NCBI GenBank assembly: GCA_963556255.1
Contig: OY744613.1
Span: 47,521,546 to 47,585,545 of the forward strand
Reading direction: 5' to 3'
DNA from: Allolobophora icterica
Lineage: Eukaryota; Annelida; Clitellata; Crassiclitellata; Lumbricidae
Length of the DNA stretch: 64,000 nt
Part shown: piece after piece, positions 20,734 to 32,041 of the stretch
How the letters are laid out: the number at the start of each line of letters is the position of its first letter
Numbering within the stretch: position 1 is the stretch's first letter
The notes under the pieces: model-generated
What the model was told of the DNA's origin: nothing
Seen by the model: the letters and a program-made list of their open reading frames with translations, nothing else
The model's database searches: none
Position numbers and translations under genes: made by a program

Positions 20734-23215
20734 TCATTCGACAAGTTCTGGCCGCATGAAAGTTCCTATGAAGGCAACAGCATTGAAGCGTTGTATGGTG
20801 ATTGACAACCGCTGGAGTAGATAACAAGTCTCCCTAGGGTCTCCGGTGGTTAAAGCTAAGTATCTCCCCAAGTCTTTTATAAGGGCCATTCCGTCGTCAT
20901 TGATAGGGCCTAAGGTCTCGAAAGCTAGAGGGACAAAAAAGTGGTCTGCGCGGATCTGGCTGTACTTGTTGTTCTTTCTCGTGGCCGCTAGTTCCGCTGC
21001 TGCTCCTGATGTCGCGGACGTTGCATGAAGGTAAGAGGGCGCCACAGTGTCAGTTACGGTGACGTCCCATACAAGACTTCGTCCTCTGCGCCATGGTATC
21101 AGCGTAAGTCCGTCCGGTCGTCTCCCGTCCGTCCTCGACAGTCCAGGTGGTTCCTTGATATTAGGGACGCCCGCTCGAGATAGGCCTCGGCTTATCAAAT
21201 CGTTCAAAGCCGCATGTCTGGCGATTCTGCCAGGTCCTAGGTTGCACGACATCCCGTGTGACCCGTCCGCCGTCACCATTGCTCCACAGGGACATGCGTG
21301 CGGTTCGCATATATTCGTCCCCAGTCTGAGGCCTAGTGCAATTCTTACCGCCTCGTCATCCAATCGCAGCCCGCATGATGACACCGGTAGTGCGAACAGC
21401 CAGTCGCTGGCGTGTGGTGCTGAGGCTGCTTTGAATCTTGCTTGGTGGTAAGCGTCGACCAGAGAGGCGTCCAATGAGTCCACCACTTTCTTCACGAGAG
21501 GACCATCCCAATACGATTGTCTGTATGCTGCGTAATTATCTGAATGTGTGATTTGACTTTCGGCGTTCCATCAATGTAACAACTTTTCAACGCGCGCGTC
21601 GGTGATGGATTGGTCGTAACCTAACATGGAAGACTGAAGGACGTGGGTGCCTGCAGCGGAAGCCAAGAAGGCAGGAAGCGCAAGCGAAGCGACCCGACGT
21701 ATGCCCAGTCCTCCCGTCTTGACCGGTAAGGACGCTTGAAGCCATTGCATATCGGTAAGGTTAAGGTTGAGGATTGAGCACAAACCTTTCTTCTGTATTT
21801 CGTCATATTTGTCTAGTAGAGCATGTCCGCTGCAGGGGTGGGATCTTAGGGTGTGTAGTAGCTTTTGTGAACACAGTGAGCTTCTGAGGAGGACTAAGGC
21901 ATCATGTTTTGCAATATTTTCCAGTCTTGAAAGCGCCAGCGTCAGTTCCGAGCAGCGAAACTCCAGGCTTGCAGTTAGGGCCTCCTCGGACGACAGCGGT
22001 GCGCCAAGCAAACAGGCCGCTTCCGGTGCGATAGCGGGAAAGTGTTGAAGGTTTGAAGGAACTTCCCCCTCTCCATGCGCGATATTACTTCGCATTTTGC
22101 GTAGTTGAGTTGCAGACCTAGCAATCCGCTCTCGTATTCCAGTGTTTTCACGTCCTCCGCCACAATAGAGGCCCTTCCTCCCAGAGACAAATCGTCCAGA
22201 TATCCAAGCACAAGCGATGACGATAATTTCTCAAGCATTGGTTGCAACGGCAGGCAAAACAGTAGCGGTCCCAACGGGTCGCCTTGTTGGGGACCGACTT
22301 GTGAGAGAATAGTATATTGTCCGAATTGTAGTATCGAAGCTTCAGCATAAGCAAGACGGATATATGATGTCAGTTCTGGCGCGATCTCATCCATCGAGGT
22401 GAGCATGCGGTCTCTGTGTAGGCTGTTGAAAGCATTGCTGAATTCTAGCTTGATCAGGACCGAATCTGTAGGCATTTCTTCCAGAAATCGCCTAGCCGCG
22501 TGAACCGCGGCTTCCGTCCCTCCAGGTACACCTACTCCCACCTGCCTCGGCGCGAGGTAGGTCACTGCTTTTGGAACTACATGGGTGTTTGCACATTTGG
22601 ATGTGAGTCTGCGCCAGTAGTAGCCTATTACAATGGGGCGCAGGCCTCCAGTTTTCTTTCTCAGTGCCAGGAGTGTGCCTCCGAACAGGATCGGTGTAAT
22701 CTGTTCCGGGCAGGTTCCTGTCAGGAGGAGGTTAACTAAGCCGGTGATGGCTGAGATAAATTCCGCCCCGATATCGGCGCAGTTCATCAGATCTGACAAA
22801 TGCTGTGGCCGTAAGCCGTCCGGCCCTCCCGAAGAACCCGCCGGAAAAGAGCGTATTTGAGCTCTAACCTGATCCTCGGTGGTTTGGAAGGGCGGTATAT
22901 GGGTTGTCGGCGAGATCACATGTCGTTTGGGCGGAGGCTCCGGATGTTTTGTTCTCAGTTCTTCCAGGGTCTCGAGGTCTGCCTGCGCCGGCTTGTCGCT
23001 TGAGCATAGGATTCTGACTGCCGCTCTTATGTTACCGTCTTCCAACTTGGACGCCACCGCCGCAGCCACCGCCTGCTCGTCACTCAGTTTTGTTCTTCTT
23101 CCGCGGTTGTTGTCAGTGAGGCTGTTTGATGAAATTTCCGCCCATTTGAGTGGCCAGTCCGTGGGGAATTTTTCAACCCGCTTTTTTATGGTTGATGTTA
23201 GGTTGTGACGTTTAC
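20734..23215 (-). pseudogene. LINE with restriction-like endonuclease (R2/R4-like), two lesions
   Basis: The frame opens near 23,215 and runs to a frameshift near 22,060-22,075, in a G-run of the coding strand. It then continues in another frame to 20,734 with one in-frame TGA at 21573-21571. Reverse transcriptase motifs are FPAGSSGGPDGLRPQHL, KLEFSNAFNSLHRD, GPQQGDPLGPLLFCL and the catalytic GYLDDLSLGG. The C-terminus has a Cys/His cluster (CPCGAMVTADGSHGMSC) followed by RRPDGLTLIPW and LVWDVTVTD, the CCHC plus PD-(D/E)XK-type nuclease arrangement of R2/R4-like elements. No N-terminal start is certain. (TAA)n borders both sides. The clade is inferred. Confidence 0.78.
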
Positions 23216-23232
23216 CTCCTCTTATTGGTTGC

Positions 23233-23379
<147 letters not shown>

Positions 23380-23994
23380 TGACTCATCTGATCCTCCGCC
23401 TTGTAATTATTCTCGCCGTAAACGACACCCGCCTTGACAGCTGCTCTGCCTCACCTGATCTGGTACCCTGGAAATCGGACTTGGACCTTTTTGGACTACT
23501 CTCTGGAACCCCATGATTTGGTTTGGCCTTCTGGAAATCGGACTTGGACCTCTTTTGGACTAATCCCTGGAAACCCCCTCTGATCTGACGTAGCGCTCGT
23601 GAATAGGATATTACGATTACGATTACGATTATTTGTTTTCTCCACGTATGCAAAATTTGCACTTTCCACGTTTCCTTTTAGGCCTGGTGTGGTGTTGGTT
23701 GCTATCTATATTATCAGTGCCTACTGACATGTTGATCGTTCCAAACAAATTCTCTTCTGCTGCATCATTGTTTGCAAAACATTCTTCGATGATGGTCCTT
23801 AGACAAATTGAAGGAATGTTGCTGCAAGCCTCAATCGCATCTGTTTTTGCACAAGAGACAGTCCCGGTTCTTTCTAAAATATGCAGTTGGGCCAGGAACC
23901 TGTTTCATACACTTTGGGAACCATACCTTCTCGTAGCATTGGGTGAGTTTTTATAGCCAATCATCATTACCATTGTTACCATCTTTCCTACGCG

Positions 23995-24282
23995 AAATTT
24001 GCCGCCCAGTCAGTGAACGACGTCGTATCGCGTTGGGCACTTCGCTCCTCGCCCAGATGGGAGCTCTTGTTCCCACGTGCCCGTCCTTCTAGGCATCGTC
24101 GGGCTTTCTCAGTTGTTGGTACCTCCACTTGGAATGGGCTCCTACTTGAACTATGCCAACTACCTCTGAGCAATTTGCCTGCGTTACATAAATCACTCTA
24201 AGTTTTTCTTTCTAGCCATGGCTGGACTGGTAGCGCTTCTGAGTAAGTAACTTGAAGGGGCGCTATATAAAGGAGGAGGATG
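23995..24282 (+). pseudogene. LINE C-terminus and 3' hairpin tail
   Basis: The plus-strand frame contains RWALRSSPRWELLFPRARPS and RRAFSVVGTSTWNGL, the terminal motif of CR1/L2-type LINEs. The 3' hairpin GTAGCGCTTCTGAGTAAG...GGGGCGCTATATAAAGG follows at 24,230-24,277. It matches the ends at 54,705 and 16,825. Confidence 0.75.
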
Positions 24283-24289
24283 AAGGACA

Positions 24290-24506
24290 GGTTGCAATGA
24301 TGATGGAGGCACTGAGAAACTGCGGAATTCAGGGGGAGATCATTCCATAGGGGTGGTGCTGTGTTGGATATGGCTCGGTTGGAGAACTTGAGGTGAGTAG
24401 TGACTGGGGGTCGAGAAAGACTGAGATAGGAGGAGGATACGGAAAGTGTGTAGCAAGTGCAGATCCTTTGTAAGTGGTGGACACAGTAATGTGGTGTGCA
24501 TATCAT
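24290..24506 (-). pseudogene. LINE C-terminal fragment, reverse orientation
   Basis: The minus-strand reading gives FSNRAISNTAPPLWNDLPLN, the R(A/S)FS...APPLWNxLP signature of a LINE C-terminus, abutting the previous fragment head to head. It is 5'-truncated. Confidence 0.6.
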
Positions 24507-24892
24507 GCGAAAAATAAAGTAAACAACGTGTCAGTTGCGTTTTTAATAGAGCTTAGTATTTGTTTTCCTATCATAAAACAGTATCAAGCTTTTTTATGCC
24601 TGTTATAGTTAAGTGATGATAAGTAGTAAACTGGACTTCCATCTTCATCTGATGTTCTAAATATTACTGAGATACAACGACAACAGCAGAAAAAAATACT
24701 AAGATGCAATGACAAGTTTGAAATTTTTGTCAATTCTCTGCCTTCTTGCTTTTTCCCAATTTCCCTCCTTTTTTTAACTTTTATCACGCAATAAAGTCAT
24801 AACAACTGCCACCATTTTGTTAGAAAGCAAATGAGTATAACATGACCACATATCCTATTGCTACTGCATAATGTTTTACCAATAATCAGTTG
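24507..24892. other. A/T-rich flank of the Gypsy insertion
   Basis: No gene or repeat border seen. It ends with GTTT at 24893-24896, the left copy of the Gypsy target duplication. Confidence 0.4.
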
Positions 24893-24896
24893 GTTT

Positions 24897-26712
24897 TGTG
24901 GCGGTCAAGGCCACAGTGCGTATGTGGGAAGATTTATTTTATGCGAATAGCATCGTTTTCTTTAATTTTACATGCGAAGGGAACAGCATCGTTTATCTTA
25001 ATTTTTCATGCGAAGACCCAGTATCGATCATTTAATTTTTATTTAATTTCAATAGGCGACTGTCCGGCAACGACCGTGGTAGGGAAGCCCGATCGAAGGT
25101 GTAAGGCCAGCGCATAGCGAGCAGACGCGTTAATTCGGGATGCATAGAGCCTGCCTCACGGTGCGCTGCTTTATACGTGAAGAGTTGGTTCGACTCTTCA
25201 TACATAGCAATACTGTTAAACAGCGTTGTTGGTTAGCGATTCAGTTACCGATTCAAATATACTGCACTCAGTGTGGTAGGCGAGTGATTTTGGTTACGAC
25301 CGAGTCAGAGTTCGAGTTTCCGGTTAGTACAAATATATTTACGGACGAAAGGGGCGTTCGAATAATATAATCAGGCGATCCCGAGTACAGCTAAAGAAGT
25401 TCACTGTTGGGAGACGGGCCGACAGCGCCGATCCGGCGGGTTGGATCCCTCCGTTGATCGCGAAGCGGTCTAGATCGCGATCGTGGGAAATCTACGGCTG
25501 AGTAATACTCGGGGAAGGATACCGTTGATACACAGGAAAACCAATTCAGTGTGAGATCGAAAACCAGGGTGAATTTGGCGACGGGCAGGAAAGTCCCTCT
25601 TGGGTTTTGAAGAACCCCGCGATCGGAGCTTGTCCGGTTACCTGTGGGAGTAAGCGTGACCTTCGTTAGGGAACCAAAATTCGGAAATTCTTGGGAACAA
25701 AATTCAGGACATTCTGGTAACCTTACGGGGTCGGCGTTACATTTGGATTGTGACACTTGGATGGCTGACACGCCGGTGGAGCGTTGGAGGGGCTCCATCG
25801 CCCGGTAACTAAAAATAGTTACTGGGAAAGACCACTGTTACCGAAAGACCGCAGTACGGGAAAAGACCGCCCGACAACTGATTACAGTGCGGTAAGACCA
25901 GGAAAACGATAGAGTCAGGAAAATCTTGTATTCAAACCAATCGTTATTCAGAGCAAATAACTTGGTGATCGAAACACGTAGTTCCGAGAACTGACCGAAG
26001 TGCGAAGTAGGGCCCACCTCGTGCGCCGGTCGGAACACAGTTCTGCGTGCGGTTAGGGAGGTTTTAGACCTAGAACCTGTCCTATCAGAAGAGAGTGTCG
26101 TGAGACCAGTATACCGCGTTAATATTACACGTATATATATTATCGCAAGATGTTCGCGTGTTTGAGACGGCACGACGTGACGACTCGTCAGATGTACACC
26201 TTGTCCTCTCGGACAGGAGAACGTTCAGAGTTTTCCCCTATTGACGATAACTCGAGAGTCATGAGATGCAGAATGGTACGTGAGGGTTCGGTTAAGGTGG
26301 AGAAAAAGAGGAAGTCTTTGACTAAGAGATCTCACAGGAAGCTGAGGACTCCTGCCGGCAAGAGAGCGAACCCTGTTCTAAAGGACGGCCATCCTGAGGA
26401 CGAGGACGTTGCCCACCCGGCGACCGCGGCAGTGGCAGAGTCCGAAAGTGAGATGGAGCTTGACAGCGACACTGTTCGCAAACAAGCGATACCCTCGGGA
26501 CCTCCTCTTGGAGAAATGGGCACTGAGAGCGGAGACAGGGAACCGCTCGTCTACAGCAGAAGTAGACAGGATAGTGACCCGGGCGACTCCAGAAGGTCAG
26601 TTGGCTGGAGCCGAACCCAGCCCGACGACGAAGCAGCGTCTCGGGTAAGACCGACACAAATTGGTACCACGTCTGATGAAGGGTTAGTTGATCTCGAGCG
26701 ACGAACGTCACA
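24897..26712 (+). repeat. 5' LTR of the Gypsy element (1,816 bp)
   Basis: Matches 33,639-35,867 from TGTGGCGG to CGTCACA, with TG...CA ends. It is 413 bases shorter than the 3' LTR because only one of three copies of the GGCGACGGGCAGGAAAGTCC-type unit remains near 25,560-25,640. The last 563 bases (26,150-26,712) are the start of the gag-pol frame. TATATATATTAT at about 26,132-26,144 sits directly before the first ATG; whether it is the promoter cannot be told. Confidence 0.9.
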
Positions 26713-29700
26713 AACTGGTACCAGAAGTGGGGTTCTAGCGTTTTCTTGTCACAGAACCAGGCAAGGTCAGGAAGATACCGAGGACGAGTCGGATGAAGTG
26801 CCCCATAGTGAGCACGGAGGCGCGCGTCCAAAGTTACGTAAACGGAAAAGCAAACGAAGGTTGCTTGATGAAACGGGTGCACCTGACGAAACCAGTGCAT
26901 TTGAAACGGAAGCTGGAACCCGCAGTGGGCGTGAAAGAGGTTTCCATGAGGATAACGGATGGTTGATAACCGTTCCAAAGACTACTGAGGTAGTACGGAA
27001 CGATGTGAATAACGAGACATTCACACACTGGCGAGAGACCGTTGGTGAGAGTAGGTTTGACAGGTCCAAACCACTCGACGACAATAGAGTTCCGCGTATA
27101 ATACATGAGAGAACGTTCGACAATAGATCGGGGAACCTTGTGCAGGTTCAAGTACCTAGTATTGTACGGGGCAAGCAACCTGTACAGTTGAGACAGGCTT
27201 GTGATAGGCCAAGAGACATTGAGACAGGCCTGAAACCGCGGGGTGACGCTGTAGTGCAGAAAACGAGTGGTGACATCGTGGCGCATCAGCGAAACGAAGG
27301 TAATCGAGTACCGTTTACCAACATGGAAGAAGGTCGCCCAAGACCTGTGACAGATGAGGTAGATTGGCAAGCGGAGATGTCTTACCTGCGACAGAGTGTG
27401 GCAATGATGAGCTCGAAACTTGAAGGACTGTCTGTTCCTGCTGCTCAGCATGCGAAGTCTTACCGACGCGAGACATCGGGGAAACCTACGGGCCCAGGTT
27501 GCCAGATGGATCGCCGAGGGAAGCTGCAGGTCGAAGAGTCGGCACGGAGCCGAGGTAACACAGAGACACGCGAGGAAGTTTCGCTTTCGGAAACTTCGGA
27601 AAAGTTACGTAGCCGCTATCTTCCCGAGGACAGCGGGAGAGAGTCACACGGAAAAACGGCAAGGCAATCGAGTCGACAACGTCTGTTGACAAGAGGAAGA
27701 GTTGAGGCGAAATTACGTTCGTCAGTGAGTTCTTCGGATTCAGACACCGATAGTGTTGGTCCAGAAGAGGCCATGAGAACCGGAGTCTTTGACAGGAAAA
27801 ACCTCCGCCAACGAGGAAGACACGAGAGTTATGAGAAAACTGAAAGGGAGACGTATGGTAAGGAACGTCTACCAGAGTACGAGAGACGTGGTTTAAAACA
27901 GGCACTTGATAGAGAAACCGAGAGAGAATCGAACATGGGAAGAGGCAGAGATCATTTGGCCTGGGATGAGACCCACGAGCGGTACTCTAAAGGGCACAAA
28001 CCAGATTCGAGAAGTCGTAATTGTCTTAGGTACGACGAATCTGACAGACCGCCAGAGTCAGGAAAAAGAGATATTCGCGAAGAAGACAGAAGAGTTACGT
28101 TCGTCAACGGAAACTCTCAGAGCTCTCGCAATAAATATAAACGATCGGAGTCCAAAGACTACGCAGGTGGTGAGCCTCGTAGAAAAGGTCAGAGACAGGC
28201 TGAGTACATCTCTGATGAAGACAGTGCAACGTCAGACGACCGAGAGATGACTACGATGTATTCTAAGTGGCGTACAGGGAAGACGTTGGGTACTCTGAGG
28301 GGACAGAGTCGGCACCGGTCAGAGGTGAGGACAGACGAGGAAAACGATTCCAGGAGTAACGATGAGGACAACCGGAGAGGAAATCCCAAGAAGAGTGTCG
28401 GAAGATCACTTGTTACGCGGACAAGAGGCGAAGACCGATCGGATCGCGGTATACGAATCAAGCTAGAGAAGTACGACGGCAAGTCAGCGATCGCAGCCTT
28501 TCTAGCAAAGTTCGAAGTTTGTGCACGGTGCAACCGGTGGAGTGATCAGGAAAAAGCAGACCAGTTAATGTGTGCCCTAACGGGTCCCGCTTCGCAGCTG
28601 TTGTGGGACATGGGTGCACAGAGGGACGTGTCTTGGCGAGAACTTGTTGAGCGGCTTAAGGCCCGGTACGGGTCTGATGACCAAACTAGCCTATATCGGA
28701 TGAAACTTCGCACTTACCGGCAGGCTCACGGAGAAACGCTGAGTAGTGTAGTGCAGGAAGTACGAAGGCTAATGGCTTTGGCATACCCAGGACCAACAAG
28801 TGATATCGTCGAGACGGTCGCTTGTGACGCTTTCATTGATGCACTGGCAAACCAAGATTTGGGGCAGAAGGTGCGCGAGCGAGAACCAGTTAACCTCGAA
28901 GCGGCGTATAAACATGCGGTGAGGTTGGATGCCTATGGTCGATCTTCGACACAAGGTGGTGATTTAGACCGGAGACACGCGAGAGTTAAAGTTACCATGG
29001 AAGACCGAAAAGACTCGAGCACTGAGGGGCAACAGTCTCGTCGTCTAGAAGATCTCGAGCGAAAGATTAAAAATCTTTCAAGAGAACTTGATCGAGTGAC
29101 AATAAATCAGAATTTGGGCATCGTTCCGAGAAAACCTCATGAAAGGGAGAACAGTTCTGATCTAGCTGTGGGAGATCAGAGGACAACCGAACCGAATGTG
29201 GGGTGGCGACGGATTTATCCGCCCACACGGTTGCGTAACCCGGATATCGAATGCTACTTGTGCAAACGAAAAGGACACATGAAGCGATTTTGTCCTCAGA
29301 GAAACGCTGAGACGAATGGTGCAACCGGTACCAGTGAACCTACAAAGGCTGAACCGATACAAGAGGAAACCCAAAACCGACTGGTCAAAGGCAGTAGGGT
29401 GGCCTACGTGGTTGCGAGACTGGCAGGAAAACGTATACACTGTCTACTTGATTCTGGAAGTGAAATGTCACTTGTGCCACGACGTTTCGTGCTAGACGCT
29501 GTACTAGTACCGTCAGAACAGCGACTCCTAGCCGCTAATGGAAGTCAGATTAAGGTGGATGGTGAAACTAACCTTAAGATTCGGATCGGAAAGCAGGTGT
29601 ACCCTGTACCCTGTCTAGTTACAGACCAAGTGACAGAAGTGATCTTGGGGTTATCTTGGCTGGAAGCCAATCAGGCAAGATGGGACTTCGCAAGTCGATG

Positions 29701-32041
29701 CGTTTTCCTTGGGAGCGAGAAGATCCCTCTGAAAGAGGTCGTTACCGAGTCCATGTGCCGGAGGGTTATTGTGCAAGAGGACATAATAGTTCCTCCAAGG
29801 AGCGAAGTTGACGTTCCAGCTTGGGTCGTATACCCGCATTTCCAAAAAGATAACGAAGATTGGACGACCATTCCAATGGAATTATCAAAAGATTTGATAA
29901 TCGGACGTACGTTGGTGACAGGAAGAGACACGGAAGTGTGGATCAGGATGTTGAATGTTGGAGACAGAGATTCGCTAGTCAAGAAACGGACTGAATGTCC
30001 GCTGGAGCGAGTGAACGTAGTCGATGTGACAGTTAATCGAGCCAGAACGGAATCGTATGATGAGCCTTACCGAAGCGAAAACCCGGAGAAGCCTATGGGC
30101 CCAGGTTATCCGGAGGAACGCCGAGGAAAGCAGCAAAGTACGATTGACCGGTTTGGATCGAAGATTAGTACAACGGCCAGTGTGGCGGAGCAGACGCTCA
30201 ACCCACTTGCCGAACAGACCCTAAAACGACTATGGGAAGAAGTGCCAGCCGACATTTCGGAAGAAGAGCGAATCAGGTTACGAAAACTTGTGCTAACGTA
30301 CAGCGCAACGTTTTCCCTTAACGAAAGTGATAACGGATTCACTTCGGTGATCCAACACGAGATCGATACGGGACAGGAGAAACCAGTTCGGCAACCTTTG
30401 AGACGTCAACCGCTTTCCATGTTACCGGAAGTTGATCGTCAGGTAGAAGACATGTTGAGACAAGGAATCATTGAACCTTCGATATCGGAATGGGCATCCA
30501 ATGTCGTAATGGTTAAGAAAAAGGATGGCAGTATGCGTGTCTGTATCGATTACAGGCAACTGAACCTGAAGACACGGAAAGATGCTCATCCGTTACCCCT
30601 TATCCGCGAGAGTTTAGATACCCTGGGTGGCGCCAGATGGTACAGTACGTTCGATTTGAGAGCAGGTTATCACCAGATGGCCTTGCACCCAAGAGACAAA
30701 CACAAGACCGGGTTCGTTACGAGAAGGGGCAGCTTCCAATTCAAAGTGTTACCTTTCGGATTGTGCAATAGTCCGGCCTCGTTTTGTCGACTAATGAACT
30801 TAGTCTTGACAGGGCTAAACTATGACATCTGTCTGGTTTACTTGGATGACATAATTGTGTTCTCGAGGGACGTAGAGACGCACATGCAACGTCTAGAGAT
30901 GATTTTCAGGAGATTACAAGAGTATAATCTCAAGCTGAAACCATCCAAATGTTACCTGTTACAACAGAGAGTATTGTTTCTTGGTCACGTTTTGAGTGAA
31001 GAAGGGGTCGCGACGGATCCGAGCAAGATCAAGGCCGTAGAAGAATGGTCTGCTCCTCGGAACTTGAGGCAAGTCAGATCCTTCGTTGGTCTTTGCTCCT
31101 ATTACCGACGTTTCATACATGATTTCGCGGTGGTAGCTCAACCACTTCATTTTCTGACCAGGAAAAATGTACCGTTCCATTGGACTGACGAATGTCAGGG
31201 AGCTTTCGAAGAACTTAAACGAAAGTTGGTTTCCGCACCTATACTTGGGTTACCGAACGACGAGGGCCAGTACATCCTAGATACGGATGCCTCGGCATAC
31301 GCCATTGGAGCGGTGTTATCGCAAGTACAAGAAGGAGAAGAGACAGTGATTTGTTACGCGAGTCGGCTCTTGTCGACGGCGGAACGGAACTATAACGTTA
31401 CCAGGCGAGAGTTGTTAGCTGTGGTGTATTTCTTGAAAGAGTTTCGTCAGTACTTACTGGGTAGTAAATTCCTACTCAGAACAGACCACTCCGCACTTCA
31501 GTGGTTACGCAGAACACCGGAACCGATTGGCCAACAGGCTCGTTGGTTAGAGATGATAGAGGAGTTTGACATGGAGATATGTCACAGACCGGGAGCAAAA
31601 CACGGTAACGCAGACGCGATGTCTAGAGGTCCGGGTGAGGAACAACCTAAAGTGGTTACCATGACAGTTACGAATGAAGACGTGATGTGGGCACGTCCGA
31701 TCGGAGAAGTAACGCGCTCCGAGGTTACCAGTGAAGATACAGGCCAGGAAATCCGTTGGACAAAGGAGTTTCTTCGAAGAGAACAGCAGAGCGATTGTAG
31801 TATTGGTACGGTCCTTGGTTGGAAGGAGTCGAAGCATCATCCAACACAGGCAGAACTATCACCTGCTAACGGAGAGGTGAAAGTGTTGGTGAGCAACTGG
31901 AATCAGCTGGAAGTCCTGCAAGGAGTGTTACACAGAGGCTGGATTCAGGGTAACACAGGAAAAGCTGAGCGATCTCAGTTAGTTGTGCCCTTATCTCTAC
32001 GGCAAGAGATGCTTCAGTTAACACACGCAAGCTTTGCCTGA
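26150..32041 (+). CDS. Gypsy Gag-Pol polyprotein, first open section (1963 codons)
   Basis: Residues 1-188 are encoded inside the 5' LTR and are basic, then acidic (KRSHRKLRTPAGKR, SESEMELDS). About 189-765 is Arg/Glu/Ser-rich and probably disordered. About 765-930 is a retrotransposon Gag core (IKLEKYDGKSAIAAFLAKFE). A CCHC knuckle CYLCKRKGHMKRFC is at 1034-1047. Protease HCLLDSGSEMSLVP is near 1097. Reverse transcriptase runs about 1420-1620 (VCIDYRQLNLKT, VYLDDIIVFS near 1563). RNase H is about 1700-1820 (LDTDASAYAIGAVLS, HGNADAMSRG). The frame stops at TGA 32039-32041, within the integrase zinc-binding region. The initiating ATG is not certain: 26150 is the first in the frame, but later ATGs exist. 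A single Gag-Pol frame without a shift is common in Gypsy elements. Confidence 0.9.
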   Translation: MFACLRRHDVTTRQMYTLSSRTGERSEFSPIDDNSRVMRCRMVREGSVKVEKKRKSLTKRSHRKLRTPAGKRANPVLKDGHPEDEDVAHPATAAVAESESEMELDSDTVRKQAIPSGPPLGEMGTESGDREPLVYSRSRQDSDPGDSRRSVGWSRTQPDDEAASRVRPTQIGTTSDEGLVDLERRTSQTGTRSGVLAFSCHRTRQGQEDTEDESDEVPHSEHGGARPKLRKRKSKRRLLDETGAPDETSAFETEAGTRSGRERGFHEDNGWLITVPKTTEVVRNDVNNETFTHWRETVGESRFDRSKPLDDNRVPRIIHERTFDNRSGNLVQVQVPSIVRGKQPVQLRQACDRPRDIETGLKPRGDAVVQKTSGDIVAHQRNEGNRVPFTNMEEGRPRPVTDEVDWQAEMSYLRQSVAMMSSKLEGLSVPAAQHAKSYRRETSGKPTGPGCQMDRRGKLQVEESARSRGNTETREEVSLSETSEKLRSRYLPEDSGRESHGKTARQSSRQRLLTRGRVEAKLRSSVSSSDSDTDSVGPEEAMRTGVFDRKNLRQRGRHESYEKTERETYGKERLPEYERRGLKQALDRETERESNMGRGRDHLAWDETHERYSKGHKPDSRSRNCLRYDESDRPPESGKRDIREEDRRVTFVNGNSQSSRNKYKRSESKDYAGGEPRRKGQRQAEYISDEDSATSDDREMTTMYSKWRTGKTLGTLRGQSRHRSEVRTDEENDSRSNDEDNRRGNPKKSVGRSLVTRTRGEDRSDRGIRIKLEKYDGKSAIAAFLAKFEVCARCNRWSDQEKADQLMCALTGPASQLLWDMGAQRDVSWRELVERLKARYGSDDQTSLYRMKLRTYRQAHGETLSSVVQEVRRLMALAYPGPTSDIVETVACDAFIDALANQDLGQKVREREPVNLEAAYKHAVRLDAYGRSSTQGGDLDRRHARVKVTMEDRKDSSTEGQQSRRLEDLERKIKNLSRELDRVTINQNLGIVPRKPHERENSSDLAVGDQRTTEPNVGWRRIYPPTRLRNPDIECYLCKRKGHMKRFCPQRNAETNGATGTSEPTKAEPIQEETQNRLVKGSRVAYVVARLAGKRIHCLLDSGSEMSLVPRRFVLDAVLVPSEQRLLAANGSQIKVDGETNLKIRIGKQVYPVPCLVTDQVTEVILGLSWLEANQARWDFASRCVFLGSEKIPLKEVVTESMCRRVIVQEDIIVPPRSEVDVPAWVVYPHFQKDNEDWTTIPMELSKDLIIGRTLVTGRDTEVWIRMLNVGDRDSLVKKRTECPLERVNVVDVTVNRARTESYDEPYRSENPEKPMGPGYPEERRGKQQSTIDRFGSKISTTASVAEQTLNPLAEQTLKRLWEEVPADISEEERIRLRKLVLTYSATFSLNESDNGFTSVIQHEIDTGQEKPVRQPLRRQPLSMLPEVDRQVEDMLRQGIIEPSISEWASNVVMVKKKDGSMRVCIDYRQLNLKTRKDAHPLPLIRESLDTLGGARWYSTFDLRAGYHQMALHPRDKHKTGFVTRRGSFQFKVLPFGLCNSPASFCRLMNLVLTGLNYDICLVYLDDIIVFSRDVETHMQRLEMIFRRLQEYNLKLKPSKCYLLQQRVLFLGHVLSEEGVATDPSKIKAVEEWSAPRNLRQVRSFVGLCSYYRRFIHDFAVVAQPLHFLTRKNVPFHWTDECQGAFEELKRKLVSAPILGLPNDEGQYILDTDASAYAIGAVLSQVQEGEETVICYASRLLSTAERNYNVTRRELLAVVYFLKEFRQYLLGSKFLLRTDHSALQWLRRTPEPIGQQARWLEMIEEFDMEICHRPGAKHGNADAMSRGPGEEQPKVVTMTVTNEDVMWARPIGEVTRSEVTSEDTGQEIRWTKEFLRREQQSDCSIGTVLGWKESKHHPTQAELSPANGEVKVLVSNWNQLEVLQGVLHRGWIQGNTGKAERSQLVVPLSLRQEMLQLTHASFA
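26716..26733 (+). promoter_or_regulatory. Primer binding site, tRNA-Leu type
   Basis: TGGTACCAGAAGTGGGGT lies three bases after the LTR ends. It is complementary to a tRNA 3' end of the form ...CCCCACTTCTGGTACCA, as in animal tRNA-Leu. It is also coding: the gag-pol frame passes through it without a stop. Confidence 0.85.

Noticed and set aside
25140..25370. Small protein encoded in the Gypsy LTR upstream part
   Set aside because: A 76-codon frame present in both LTRs only because they are copies; no domain and no independent support.
26322..30342. Long minus-strand frames opposite the Gypsy gag-pol
   Set aside because: They lack domains and mirror the codon bias of the real plus-strand frame.
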